NCBI GenBank assembly: GCA_037833965.1
Contig: AP031355.1
Span: 7,155,501-7,219,500, forward strand
Direction of reading: 5' to 3'
Source: Marchantia polymorpha subsp. ruderalis
Taxonomy: Eukaryota; Streptophyta; Marchantiopsida; Marchantiales; Marchantiaceae
DNA length: 64,000 nt
The notes beneath the pieces were generated by a model. That model ran no database searches and was not told the DNA's origin. It was given only the letters and a program-made list of their open reading frames with translations. Shown here one piece after another: positions 47,641 through 61,051 of the stretch (position 1 is the stretch's first letter; every line of letters starts with the position of its first letter). Both the position numbers and the translations under genes were made by a program.

Positions 47641-49140
47641 CATTTCAAACAGAATGTGCTTGATAAATGACTGAACTATTCAAGATTGATGTTACATCCA
47701 ATCTTGTGAGTGCTTTAATCATACTGAATTTGAATATATTTTGAAACAATTAGTCACATTTTAGGTTTTACATATGAGCATAATAAAATAAATGTTTTAA
47801 TAACGTATTCTATGATATATTTATATATTTCTTATTTTGACTTTGATTTTTTTAGTTTCCCTAATTTAAAATTATAGATTTGTTAAGTCTAACTCAGTAT
47901 ATCTTACAAAATACTTTATAGGAGAAATAATACATTTATTACGTACATTGATATCATAATAGCTTATGATTTTTCAATATACATAAATTGAACATTAGAT
48001 TGTTAAAAGATAGTTCACATTTTGATTGATTTTAAAAAATGTAACTTTGGATATAAGTATTTATTGTAGGTTTTCAATGACACAAATTATTTATTGAGTT
48101 CATGACTCTTTTTGTTCTGTGATACTTATTAAGTTGAGACTATTTATCTTTCGTGTTGATAACTTAAAATTACATATCAATGAATTTTCATGTGAATCTA
48201 TCTTTCGTTTATTTAAAATAATCGATTTTTTCAAAATTAGTTATTTCAATTGATGTAATCTAATAAAATTATAATTGAACTGTCAATGGTTGATAACTTC
48301 AAGCCTTGTATGATTTGTTATTTGCTTTTTTGTAGATATAATATGTCATTGTAATAATATTTTAATAAAATATTATTGAGTCTATGTAAATATTATCGAT
48401 AAAAATAGCATTCCGATTAGAAAAAATCATACAATTTGATTTTCTTTTCACAATTTATTAATAAGATTTGATAGAATTTGTCCTGGTTAAGCATATTTTC
48501 ATTTTTTTTCACTTGGAATTTATCAAATTATATGATTTGAAAACTTTTTATTCATCCTTTTTTCCACAAAATCCAATAAGACTTCCAAGGTATATTTGAT
48601 TGCAAAAAATTATTTGAAAAATTATTATTTTTTATTATATGTTGATTCTGATGTGAAGGTCACATGAGTTGTTCACTTTTCTTATAATTTCATAAGAAAT
48701 TTCTATTTTCAGATTTCAATTAGATTAAATCTTAAACTTATACTTTTATTGAATTTGAATTTAAGATTTAATTTGACTCAAGTGAATATCATTTTCTCAC
48801 ACAGAATGTCGACCACAATAATTTTTTTTTCAATATGTGTTTTGAATTAGTCAACTTTGATATATCGCAGTAGTAGAGAGAAAAAGTTTTGAATGGTTAT
48901 GTTATGTACTAGTGTCTCTAAGTACCTTGTAAAACATATATTTTCTTCTGCTGTGACTTATGGATCAGCAGATGTGGCTTCCACTCTAAGAAGTGGTTCG
49001 GGTCTAATATACAATTTACTTCAATAGCTTAAACAAGAGCAATGTACATATTTGTAGTGAATTTTCAACTCTAGAGAAAACACTGTCATCAAATGGTATA
49101 ATCTGCTCCCTCACACTCGCATCAAATTCATCGCGATATC

Positions 49141-51966
49141 TCTTACCTTGAGTTGCAAGACCACGACCTGCAAATTTTTCAAAAAAGTATGGAATTATAA
49201 AACTAAAAAATTACATAACAAAATCATGCCTGTTGCCGGGCTTTTCATTATCTGTGCTGGACGTCGTACATATTTAGGAGATGATGAGAGAGTGGAGAAA
49301 TTCGCAAGAGAAGGTGCAGTAATTTACGCACGTCATTTACGTGTCTAGACATTGTCGTGTGCCTTACAAAGATTCAAAACCGCCGCGACATATCTTTAGG
49401 ATACTCGGTCGTAAGGAGCAACTCCCTGAGCTGGTGAGACGCAGTGTCACTAGATTCTCTATTCTTCGAAGGTTCTGTGTCTACTTAGGAGCAAAGTTTG
49501 TATGCTGCGAACTCGTATGTCTTCCCATCTATGAACTGAATGAAGGACAGATTACTTCCATGAGGGAGAAGTTTGGGAACTCGAGGTATGTGGTAGAGAT
49601 ATGGATAAAACTTTGGATAGGAAGGAATATATTTCTTCTTGTTAGTCAACAAACACAACTCGAATGTGAGAAACTCTTCAAAAATCTGCTACATTGCGTT
49701 GTAGGGTGTTTTAGGGATTCCTGCAGAATATCCTCTTAATCCCACAAATCGTTTCTATTTATCAGGTGGCATCCTTTTTCACTAAATGATATTTGACGTG
49801 GATCTAGACTCAAACTTTGGTTATCTCCCTGTATCATCTAGTTACGGCTACGTGCTTTGGAAGTCAAACTCGTTCACGAAGGAACAGCTTCGTAAACTCC
49901 ACCTTCTAGTTCGTTCCTGTCTTCTGTATAAACAGGCAGCAATAAGGCAGACATTGCACATTAATAGCGATGGTCAGGACACAGGAGAATGCAGGGTGAT
50001 GAAAGCCTCCAGTGCGCACGCTTGGGCACTCAGAAACCCGTGGGAATCTTGATACTCGTGGGCGAAAGCAAGAACTACGTTATCGCACAGGGATGTAATC
50101 GATATTGCATGACAGGCGAGTAGAAGAACAGAAAATCACGGACAGCGTCATGAGCGGCGAAAGGTGGAGCGAGAGGACCGGTTCAGGATGATCGCAGTCT
50201 GCTAGACTTCAGACTGGACTAGTGTAGGCCACGGCATTTGATAGTATGCAAAACTGCCACTGTCATAGACCGGGAGGATCAGCTCGGGATGATTGCAGTC
50301 TGCTTGGACTCCAGTGACCACAGCGCATAGGAACGAAACCTGCTTCTGTCATGCACAACTCTTCAGAGAATAGACCGGAGAGGACAAAGTTGCGATCCGG
50401 CGACGCCGGCCACCGCAATCATGCTTCGCCATCATCGAGCTCACTCACTCACTCACCGTCGCCATCTCGGTCTGGAAAGACGCCGAGAGCGAAGCGAGGC
50501 CCCGGATAGGAGGGGCAACTGGCAGCTTTCCATCCCTTGGCACTGGTTTCATTGGACTCCGGTGGATAGAGCCCGACGCTCTACGTGTCACACACTCGTC
50601 ATCTACGCCCCGCGATCCGCTTCCATGCGCCATCCTGTCCCGGGCACAGGATTCTAGCCATTCTCCGCCACATCCAGCATCTCTTGGATGTCGTAAATCA
50701 CCGCAGTAACTACGGTGTACACCCGCGCAGTACGGTGCATGGTTCTCGGTGGTGGGCTCGAGGTTCAGTCTGCTCATGCGACAGCATTATCAGGACATCC
50801 GATCACTTCTACACGGATTCAGGAGATTAACAGGTGTCAAGAAAATGATTACGATAAAATGTTGCATGGGAAAAAATCGATATTGCTTTCCTAACAGCCA
50901 AGTTCATAACGAGTTAATTTAGGAAAAACTACAATGAGTAACAGTTTTCAAATTTTTTTAATATTTTCAATATACTCTTCCAAAAATATATATCATTTAC
51001 CACACATACTGACATCCGCTACATCAATTTTGCGCTTGACACTGTTAACGCTGGATTGTCATGCTTAATGGATAAGCGGCTTCGTGAAGTTACAGTTGTG
51101 CGCCGTCTTTCCGCTCTTTGCGTCCAGCTCTCTTCCTCACGCAAGATATTTATAACCACCATAAAAATTAGCTGAATTTGTATATATACACCCTCAGTGC
51201 ACCAATCACGATGTTATTGACTATTCTAGCAGCATGCGAGCGTTTCTCGAATGAATATGTTGTTAGGCTTCGTAGTGCACTGTGTCTGTCGACCGCCGCT
51301 GACAGCGAAAGGAAGATGCGGAAGGAGGATCCGGAGAATTGGTGTTCATTTCCACCGAAATTCGTTCGACTTATAGAAACGAGCCGTAGGATTGGATTAC
51401 ACAGCAAGGGCTCGAGCGATCGATAAGTCAAAGGAATGGAAGAAGGTTACCATGCAGGACCCGTGACATGGCGCAAGGGGAAGAGGGCCACCGCCAGCTG
51501 GAGGTGAGCAGATAGAGCAAGAGGTGAGAATCGCTCGTCTCTGGCTGCGAACCGGATGAATGGGGCTGACGAACCAGACCGTTCGAGAGAGGCCACGTGG
51601 ATGAAACTCGAGCGCACTTGGTTCCTTCCCTGTCGGACGCCTGGATCCCATGCCTTGGAATCTTGTCCTCGCATTCGCCGATACCAGGCTGAGCTGGCAG
51701 AACAAAAAATCCCCCATTGGACGAACCACAAGCAGGAGCCAATACTCTCCACCTTGAGGATAAAGCACTCCGCGGGCGCGGAGGTGGGGCCCGCTCCCGC
51801 CCCGCTCCCGCTCCTACCCCTAACACCGTCTCTGAGTAATTATCCCTCTTCACGTCCCACTCTTCGAGCTTTTCTCGAAGAAATTGACCGTCGAAACACG
51901 AAGGGATCGCGAGCGTGCCCGACAGTGCACGAAGGGTCGGCCGATCGACGAGCAGGAGTCGGAGCG
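49141..51966. other. Transition region and TROL promoter side
   Basis: GC returns to normal here. An open frame at 49341-49739 (132 codons, plus) and others at 49786-50052 and 50421-50657 show no family motif and are not called. Around 50175-50315 a sequence of the type GACCGG...GGATGATCGCAGTCTGCT occurs twice, about 90 bp apart, as an imperfect duplication. The last kilobase must hold the promoter and leader of the TROL gene; TATTTATAAC near 51147-51156 is a TATA-like candidate. The TROL frame stays open upstream to 51556 by chance. Confidence 0.4.
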
Positions 51967-54900
51967 ATGGAGGTCATGGGGGTGAGCAGCGCGGCGTCGC
52001 GTACTGCCCTCAGCTCTGGAGTCGGAGGAGCGATTGGAAGCAGCAAGAATTTGGCGTCTCGGTCGCAACTCTGGGCCCAAAAGAAGCAGCAGCAGCAACA
52101 GCGTAGGGTCGTGAAGGTCGAGGTCGTTGCCGCAGCGGAGGGCGGGGTGTTGAAGTCCGTGGGCAAGGTACTTTTGAGGCAGAGGAATTTCGTGTTTCTG
52201 GGTTCTTTGGCTGCCGGGTTGGCCAGTGTCGAGGGTGCTTTGGCTTTAAGCTACGACGATGTCGTTCAAAGCGCGGGGGATGTCGTGGACAGCGCTTCCG
52301 ATTCGGTTTCATCTGCCCTTCCTTCTCTCCCCGACCTGCAGTTGGACGTGGATACGTCCGGGCTTACTGACTTCATCGCCGATAACCCGCTTGCAATCGT
52401 CGGAGGCCTTGTCGTTCTCGCTTTGCCCGTGATCGCGTCCAATGTATTCAAGAAGCCCCAAGCGTATGGTACGGTGTCGGCCAAGCAGGCGTTCGAGAAG
52501 CTCGGTGACTCTGAAGCTGGGACATCGATGCTCGACATCCGAGTCGGCGATGACATCCGGTCTGAAGGAACTCCCGACCTCAGGAGCTTTAGGAAGAAAG
52601 TGACCCAGATTCCGTACGACGATGATTCGGACACTTTCGTGACCAAGGTGACGGGCAAATTCAAAGATGCCGAGAACACCACGCTCTACATTCTGGACAG
52701 GTGATAAAAGGCTCTGGGCGATGTCCCCTTGTTCGCCACGGTTTGGGATACGTGCACTGACGCGGAACGCTTAGGCTACGTAAATTAGGCATGATAGCAT
52801 CTGTCTAAATTAAGCAAATGTGCCATGACGGATTTTTGTAAATGGCTTTTCGCCCATGGCCGAAACCAGCTGGGACGGCAACTGACAGTTGTGGACTGAG
52901 TTTCATACAGATTTGACGGAAAATCAATCGCCGCTGCCAAGCTTTTGGTTCAAAATGGCTTCAAAGGCGCTTACGCCATCAAGGACGGGGCCGAGGGTCC
53001 GACCGGTTGGCAGGTTCGGTCTCGTACTCTTGTGACATGTACATTGGAGAGAACGGTCTGGATTTTGGCAGTGGGCGAAGCTACTTGCGCTAGCTGGTGA
53101 TTGCTATCCGCACTGGATGTAAACAGATGTCACTGGAAGTCGAAATCATATGTGGATTTTTGGTAGATTGCTTGACAGGTCACTGAATTCGTTGTAACTG
53201 GATGTAACGTGGGGTGGCATGTCGTCTTCTCAGAGTAGCGAACTGCCCTGGCTTATGCCTCGAAAGGGATTCACTCTTAACCTCGGCAGTCTCAAGGACG
53301 TTTTTAACACGGTGAGTACTTGCGAATTCTCCCATGCACTTTCTTCCAAAGCATTAGTGATGGCGCGCCTACGGTCGTGAGATAGCGGCTTGAGCTTTTT
53401 ATGTGACATACTAGAGAAGTGGACGTCTAGCCTTGGTTGCGATTAAGAGCCCGATGAGTGAGAGTGAACCTGAATGGGAGTAAAAAGACAATTATCGTCA
53501 GTATAGCTCTTGGATAGAAGGTAATGTCCAAACCTCGGACGCATGATCTAGAAGGACGCTGAATGTGGTTTCTTCAGCTCGTGAGCACTCACACTGATAA
53601 AAAACCGCGAGAATGGCTTCTATCTGAGATTGGGAGTAACTGTCGCCGATTATGTCTGTGGCTTCTCAGGACGATTCAAGCATAGTGCCAGCCACACTCG
53701 GAGTTGCGGCAGCTGCTGGTGTCGGACTTGTCGTTTTCTCTGAGGTTAGCACCTGGTCATCACCTGCTCCATGCCTTGTGAAAGTCTCACCAAATTCAAG
53801 ATGTTTCACAGGAAGCTCTGTTTATCAACGAATTGACATTTGCTTGTGCAAAGCAGGCGGAGACAGCATTGCAGCTGCTCGGGTCTGCGGCACTAGTCCA
53901 GATCTTTGTCAAGAAGCTTCTCTTTGCCAAGGTAAATTGTGCGATCTGTATCTCTGTCCACGAGCGCCTTTCATTTTCAATCGAACGCTACGTCGTATCA
54001 ACCATCGTCCAAGTTGATACCTTGAAAATCAGTAGACATCTTTTCGTTTCATAAGTTTCTGACTGAACGCAAATCGGTATGGACAGGACCGAAAGAAAAC
54101 CCTCGAAGAGATGCAGAGTTTCTTGGACACGAAGATCGCTCCAAAGGAATTCGTCGGAGAATTGCAGGTCAGATCCATCACTTTTTTGACCGAAAACTCC
54201 GTTCGATTTTACCTCTGTGCTCACGATGAAATTTTGTCCAAACCGAGCATGAGCATGGTTAACGGTTGGTCTTCGAGGAATTCAAAGTCAGTTTTTTCAG
54301 AGGTCGAGAGGCTCCTCGAGTGCCTCCTTGGACGCCGACAGTTCCAAATTCACATTTCTCACTTGCGAGTTGTATCCCCTTATGTTATTGCCATGAAATG
54401 TGAATCTGAACTTGTGACAGTTCTTTATCATCTCAATGGACATACACCGTTCCAAAACTAGGTCCTCACTGGCGGATAACATGCCCTCATGTCTTTGCAA
54501 TGAGAGGTGGATCTCTGGACCAGGTTTGCAGTGGTAAAGATGTGAGTGCACCAGAAAAGGTTTAGGATTAGCAGAGTGGTCGCAACAGCTGCCGGTTCCT
54601 AACACAACCATGGTTGTGCCTACGCTAACGAGATGCTGTTCGGAACATTCTCAGGGCATCGGAAAGGTATTCCTGCCTCAGTTTGAAGAGGTCAAGGCGG
54701 CCACAGCGAATGGAGCCGCCACTGTGGAGAAATCCATCGAGAAGGAAGCACCGGCAATGGTTGGAGCACTGAGCGTCTCCGAACCCAAACAGGTTGAGGC
54801 CGAGGCAGCTGCCCCTGCCCCTGCCCCTACCCCTGCTCCCGCCCCCGTCGCTGCTGCAGCTGTGGAGGCCCCTGCTGCCCCTGCTGCATCGACGGAGACC

Positions 54901-55243
54901 GTCTCCGCTCCCATTGAGGTCCCAGCTGAATCAACCTCTCCGTCTGTCGAAGCCGCTTCCGAGTCAAAGGTGGAGGAGAAACCTGCAGAGAAGGAGCTTG
55001 TAACCGCTCCCAGCACGAAGTCGACAGATCTTCCCAGAGCCAACAGGCCGTTGTCACCCTACACTCAGGTTGGAGCATCCTCCTGTTTTGCAACAATGCT
55101 AAATCGGCAATCAGTCTCAAGTTGACTACTATGTTTTCGTTTGTTCTTGTGTGCACCGAGCTGATCTATGGTCGACTGATTATCGCTCCGAATTGTTGCA
55201 GTTTCCTGGCATGAAGCCACCCCCTCCTCCGTCAAAGCCTTGA
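51967..55243 (+). CDS. TROL: Thylakoid rhodanese-like protein TROL, eight exons, 533 aa
   Basis: Exons: 51967-52700, 52911-53013, 53234-53311, 53670-53744, 53857-53931, 54087-54167, 54655-55068 and 55202-55243; all are in phase with GT...AG borders. TROL anchors ferredoxin-NADP reductase (FNR) at the thylakoid membrane and so influences photosynthetic electron partitioning (known for Arabidopsis). An N-terminal Ala/Ser/Arg-rich transit peptide is followed by LSYDDVVQSAGD and a membrane segment (about 141-160, NPLAIVGGLVVLALPVIAS). A rhodanese-like domain (about 165-279) has Asp270 in IKDGAEG where active rhodaneses carry cysteine, as in TROL. A second hydrophobic region covers about 310-350 (GVAAAAGVGLVVF, LLGSAALVQIFVKKLLFA). 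A conserved DRKKTLEEMQSFL...APKEFVGELQGIGK segment and an Ala/Pro-rich linker follow. The C-terminal FNR-binding motif RPLSPYTQFPGMKPPPPPSK is split between exons 7 and 8. The ATG at 51967 is chosen at the transit-peptide start; 51976 is an alternative. Confidence 0.95.
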
Positions 55244-58200
55244 GCTTTCTCGAGCTCTCGGAGTCGGTGTTACAACCCCATACATGTCATCACAATTGGA
55301 TGGCGCATTGTATCATTGGTTACCCATCATAGCTGTATGGAGAATACCCCTTTTTTCCTGCATTCAACCCATAATGCCAAGAACTCGAGGTAAATGAAAA
55401 GTTCTTCTTTGTCATCGCAGAATGCTTCCGCTGAGTATACATATGTAATTCGTATTTGTGAGTGTATAGACACAGGGTGTGGGAGCGCTCTCTGTAGAGG
55501 TTGATTGTGGTCTTTCTGCTCTCATTAAGAAAAAAATGCAGGAAGTTGGATAGGAGTAGCGTATTGTTAGCGAATTTGCTGAGGCAAGTGTGTCATATCG
55601 GGAGTCGTGTAAAATCAGAAACTTTTCTGCCCTGTAAAACTGTCTTAGATCGCGTCACAATTAATAAACGAGCTTTTCACCGCCGCCATGTCTTGAACCG
55701 AAGACCATTGCTCTGCTCGCTCCTGCCTCTGCCGCTCAATAGTCTTCCATCGATAGCCTGCCAAGAATGGCCCCTTTCGACGAGCGACAGTGAAGGCTTC
55801 GATGCCTCGGAAAGAATCTCATCCGAATGCGTTGTTCTCGAAAAGGAATCGGCGGACGCATCGACTCTTGCGAGTGTGATATGGCAGCAGCTCGAGCAGG
55901 CCGAGCGTCGAGTCTGACGTAGGCAGAATTCGTGGGTGACTCGAATGGGACACGTAGACGTAGACCCGGACAGTGTACCGGCGCAGGCGTTACGATTCAC
56001 GCCCGCCCTACACCAGTGTAACGTCCAGTGAATGTTCTCGGTCCGCCCCGGACCTTACGAGCCATTCAAACAAGTGCAATGAGGACTCCAACTCCTTTGA
56101 AGAACTCTCTGGGGCCTCTCTCTGTCCAGGGAGAAAAGCTTTTGAACATCGGGACAGGGCATGTTCGAATACGTGAAGGTCGAATTGCTGGTCGAAACCT
56201 ACATCATTTCGACCACACTCAAATGTAAGTGTTGAGTGTATACGAAGAGGCACTTTCAAAACTTGCATCGTGAACAGAGGAAGAAAAAACTTATGGTAAC
56301 TTTCTCCCGAACATTAATAGGATAAACACACTAGATTCAAACGGTAAATCGCAGATGATATTTCTTACAAAATCTAACCTGAGTACATCTGTAAGCCTGC
56401 AAATACTACACCAAACCACTCACACAATCCTTCAAGAATACTCGCCTGACTGTCTGGCCCGTTCATGTCACAAAATCCTGGTCCGTCTTCTGACTATACT
56501 CGTATCACCGTCGTGCATTGACACTATAATTCTTCTTTCAATCATAGAACTTGGAATGGATTGTGCGACGCTATGTTTACCATAAGATGACATATGTACA
56601 TGTGTATATAGTTAACCTTTTCCACACCTTAGCTGTCTTCCCCCACTTTTGATTACAGTGTAAATAATATCTCAGTACTTGTCATTTGGCCCATCGAAAC
56701 AATTACATGTCATACTTCACATAATATATCCCCCGATTGGAATATTTCGCACGTTATGAACGAAAATAAGCAATTTCAAATTGTAAACATGCTAGTCCTT
56801 CTAGGAGATACCTGTTTACGACTTGCTACAACAAGATGAATACACATCGTTTATCTTTCTAAAGTAGTGACGTTTCTACTTGGCTTGGTACAACCATTTG
56901 TACGTTCATTAGTTGAAATGCGAATGTAATTCACCTTAGATGCACTATGACTACGAAATGAAACGACTATATTTTGCACTCCAAATATATATGTATTCAT
57001 GACATTAGTAAGGAATTGATGTTTATTATTGCAAGGGGAAGATGTATATTGTACATGGGTGCAGTGTTGGTTGCCATGTGGTCAATACATAATAAATCAT
57101 TTTAGAGACCAAGTTACTACAAATACATGTACTGAAGTAACGTAGTTTTTGTGTGAGAATTAGCCATAATTGGAAAAGATAATAATTAATGCCATAACAA
57201 CCAATGTATCAAAATATGACAATATGCAAAGATATCATAACTTTTTTCTAGCTTATTTGAGAGTATCTAGCTATGGACTTTGACAACGTTCACAAAGAAA
57301 GAGTTTCAAACTAGATGAAAAGAATAGCATTTAAACAAAATATTCATATAAATAATTATTATCAATGTGTATGGAATGATGGAAATGAATCACCGACGCA
57401 GACATACTGAAATGCCGACACGATATACTTGATTCATGGAAATTCATAAAAGTCTTTAATAATAAATGATGTGGTGAAATAAGAGAACTCAGACAACACG
57501 CATTTGACAAGACAGGATCATTTGAGAGAATTCACACTAGAGAACATAAAACTTAACGTGGAGGAAATTACTTGATGGTACCTCTTGGAAACTCAATCCT
57601 ATTGAAGTGATCCATTAGCTTTCATTTTACCCTATGGGATCCCATTGGACGGCCACAGTAAGCCATGTTCTTATAACCTACTGATTTGCTCTATAGAATG
57701 GAGAGTGTCCGCCACCGCCACTGGAAAATGAAGGCCACCATGAGTCTGAATTACTCCAGATATTGGTCTTGCCACAACTTCATATTCTATTCGAAATAAC
57801 CCCAAATAATAGTGGAACATCACCGACGGTGGGGTTGCAGGGCCGTCAATAAGATCCCACCGGGTAAAATGTAACCGGTTGGGTCCCATCAAGTAATTTC
57901 CTCACTTAACGTGGTTTGTGTGTAGGCTATGGGATCACTAAAATTTTACTGATAATATTCAAGGCGGATAGCCTGCCTAGGTACTCACGACCAAGTGTTA
58001 GCCGACATGAATTACTACCTAACAAAAAAAATCTAAAAGTGTTTAGTGAGAAATTTGATTAGTTCTCTATTTTTATATGAAAGCAAAAGCTAAATCCCAA
58101 TTAGCATTAAGCTATCTGAATTAAAACAAACTTAATTTAATATGAATATTCAAAATTTTTACATTCAAAAATGATACATGACTTTCATAAGAAACATACA

Positions 58201-61051
58201 TGTTGATGTTTCATTCTTAGGATTCTCAAGAAATCATTTTGACTATTTTATATATATTATATATATATATATTATTTGCATTAATTTTCCCACTGTGATA
58301 CAGTATCATTGAAGCATATCACATCACATCCCTCTTTTTTCAATCAAGTAAATTTCAACACTAAAGTCCTAATTTGTGCTCGTAATATACATGTGTTATT
58401 ACTACATTTATCTTCAATATTATCTACATAACTCGAAAAGTGTGTGTTCATTTGCATATATGAGTTTAAATTTCAAACGTGAAATTGGGTGTATAAGATC
58501 TGAGACTAAAATTTTTGAATACCAAATTTGTTCAAAGAGAGATCCAAGTCCAAATATTGACGTTATAGCACTTTTGTGAAAAGTTTTATGGCCGCTTGAT
58601 TATGAGCGGTTAATTGATTTTTATATAAGCTAATTACAATAATGGTTTTCAAAAACAATACAGTTGTTATTTTTATGCAAGAATTTTTTTGAGAAAAAAA
58701 TAAAGTGTGTATATATCTTTACAAAAACAAAAAAATGCTATTTTACGAAAGACTCCTTTTGTTAAATTTGATAAATGAGGATGATCCTTAAAATTAGTAT
58801 CATGTATATATAATTAGATAAAAATTGTATAATCCTTGTTCTTGTTTCATCGTTTTTTAACTTATCATTTTCGTTAATTTGTGTATGTTATCTACAGCTT
58901 TTATGGTTTCTTATAAAAAGTGATGAATTTATTAGTTACGTTCGCTCATAGTATCAGAACTGTTTCTGTCCTGGTCAATCTGGAACTCAATATCCGGGTC
59001 CGGCTAACCAAGAATACTGTTAAGTTCATGCTGAGGATATGCACATCGAAGCACTTTGGTCAACATTCAGCTCCTGTCGCAGATGCTGTAGAGATATTAT
59101 TAATTTATAGATTATTCGTCGTTCGTTGCATTTCGTTATGTAGAGCAGCAGAAGACGGTTTAGGTGAAAAGAAGTCAAAGTTAGCATGATGTATAATAAC
59201 ATCCAATGAAATAGACCTAGCTACCAACTAATAGAGCAAAAAGTTTGGGGAGATACATCAAATGTACATGGATGAACCAATGAGTTAAGATGGGAAGAAG
59301 AATAGCCTATGGTGATTGACCATTTCGGCTATGAAACTATTACTTTTGGTTATCAACTGCATTGCTTTTTTTTTTTAATTTATCAGAGCTGATTTTATAT
59401 TACATTTTTAACTATTCGTGTACCGAGATCATTTTCGATATAATGTACTTTGCTCAAGCCAATTAGGCTTAAGTTATTATTAATAATTTTTTTACATTTT
59501 TAATTTTTAAACATTTCACCTAGGCCACGCAAGTGCACAGTTCTTCGGCAGTAAATCTCGGCTACAAGACTTGATGTGATCGAGCAGATCGCCACTATTT
59601 TGACTCTCCACAGCTGACCTTAGCGACAGCGGCGCCTCGAAACCCAGCGCCTTGTAAAGAGCTTGTTCGTATATGTTATATATATATTTAATAAAGTTGT
59701 ATATCTGTAGTTAACCTATATACAATAAAAGACGTGATAAGTAGAATTAAAGATGAAAAACAGGAGAAAGAAACGCCTGTTATCTAAAACGCCTCATCCA
59801 TCATATTCTAGTATCATGATTTATCCGTACTATGTCAATCCGTATACCAAGATGTACCTTTCGAAACTAGTTTCCATGTCATGTTTGTTTTAATGAAGAA
59901 CATAGATTGGCTTTTAGATTACCACTAAATTGATTAACACTTGATTTTACTTCAAAGGTAGGTACATGTGGCAGGTGTGCTGTAGGGTTACTTACAGGGA
60001 TAATTTATGATATAAATGTGATTATCCTCACCGGTTCAAACAATAATATTTATTCATATTTTCCAAGTTATCTTCCTGCCTTTAACTATAACTAGCTCGA
60101 AATAAACATATACCACATCACATATTTGCTGACACTTACCTAACCACATATCGATGATATACTGTACTACTTCAGAATTTTTTGACAATAAGACATTCCG
60201 AATTTTCAATCTCATGATTGATGTTTGTATGTTTGTATGTTTCACCCATATCCCAACCCTAATCTATAGAAATTGAGAAAGAAAATCCAAAACCACTGGT
60301 TGGATTTAGAAACAATTCATTTCAACCCGTCGAAGGAACAATCCATAACAAATTTTCACTATTGTCGTGCTTAGATCATAGCTTATATCAAAGTTTAGTC
60401 AGAAATTTCGACAAAGTATATTCTCACATATTCACACAAATGCTCTCACCCTCGGCATTTCCAGGTCACTGCTTGGGGACTCGAACGACTTTTTCAACAG
60501 TGTAAACAGCAACGATACATGAAATCCCAGCAAGTTTTTAGGAGACACTTGTACATGAGGTAAAAAGTCTTAAATATGAGGTCTTTCGCTTTGTCCACCT
60601 GCAGAACAGATGGACTCAGCGAACTGGGTAATCTCCTTCATTGGTTTCACTGCCCGTGTCATCAGCATGATATTAAATACAAACATGTGTGTATACTAGA
60701 GTTACAACGGAATGAATACACGAAGAGGTACTTTACAAAACTGTTCAGTTGATCTACTTAAGATACAGTAACCAGGATACTAGACCTAAGCCTAAGGTAC
60801 GAATAATCGTATATTTACCAGTGCGATCCACACGTACTAAATGTGGCTCACACAGAGATCTGTGTATATGAGAACCTACTACTTAAACATTACAAAAGGT
60901 ACACCGGCTCTAGAGCAGGACCTAAACTAAATAAATTTTTTTTTTATCGAGATTCAAGGCTTCCCCCCGATTACAGACGAGGATTGGTTCGACATTCTAC
61001 AAGTTTGGGCACGATCAGTTGAGAAGCCGTGCATTGATCAGAACGTGTTCA
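55244..61051. other. Long intergenic region, mostly AT-rich
   Basis: The first kilobase is GC-normal and will include the TROL 3' untranslated region. An open frame at 55501-55917 (plus) has no recognisable domain. From about 56.3 kb the sequence becomes AT-rich. A TA-rich microsatellite lies near 58247-58273. A frame at 58920-59189 (plus) and a GC islet near 59.52-59.68 kb match nothing I recognise. The only defined element is the Mutator-type MITE at 57561-57903. Confidence 0.5.
57561..57903. mobile_element. Mutator-like MITE, 343 bp, with 10-bp target duplication
   Basis: ACTTAACGTG is found immediately before (57551-57560) and after (57904-57913) the element, a perfect 10-bp target-site duplication. 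The termini are inverted repeats: GAGGAAATTACTTGATGGTA on the left and the complement of the same sequence with a single mismatch (T to G) on the right, about 22 bp. Weaker inverted similarity continues inwards (CATTTTACCC..TGGGATC on the left has a counterpart on the right). No transposase is encoded. The 9-11-bp duplication and terminal G fit Mutator (MULE) superfamily elements; hAT elements would give 8 bp. Confidence 0.88.

Larger units (their letters stand above)
33331..49140. other. Very AT-rich, gene-poor block of about 16 kb
   Basis: Base composition drops sharply compared with the gene-bearing flanks, with long poly-A/T-like stretches and very few CG dinucleotides. No intact gene is found; most open frames are Lys/Asn/Ile/Phe-rich chance frames. 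Recognisable contents are a decayed hAT transposase, a 25-bp tandem array, two tandem duplications and a likely Copia remnant. GC-richer islands lie near 33.84-34.44, 37.54-37.67, 39.48-40.25 and 40.56-40.80 kb. Such composition fits old transposon-rich, methylated DNA that has lost cytosines by deamination; that explanation is inference. Confidence 0.7.

Noticed and set aside
49341-49739. 132-codon open frame at the edge of the AT-rich block
   Set aside because: There is no recognisable family, no clear start context and no splice pattern; it is kept only as part of the transition region.
51428-51853. Long minus-strand frames before TROL
   Set aside because: They overlap the TROL leader region, have no motif, and are open because of high GC.
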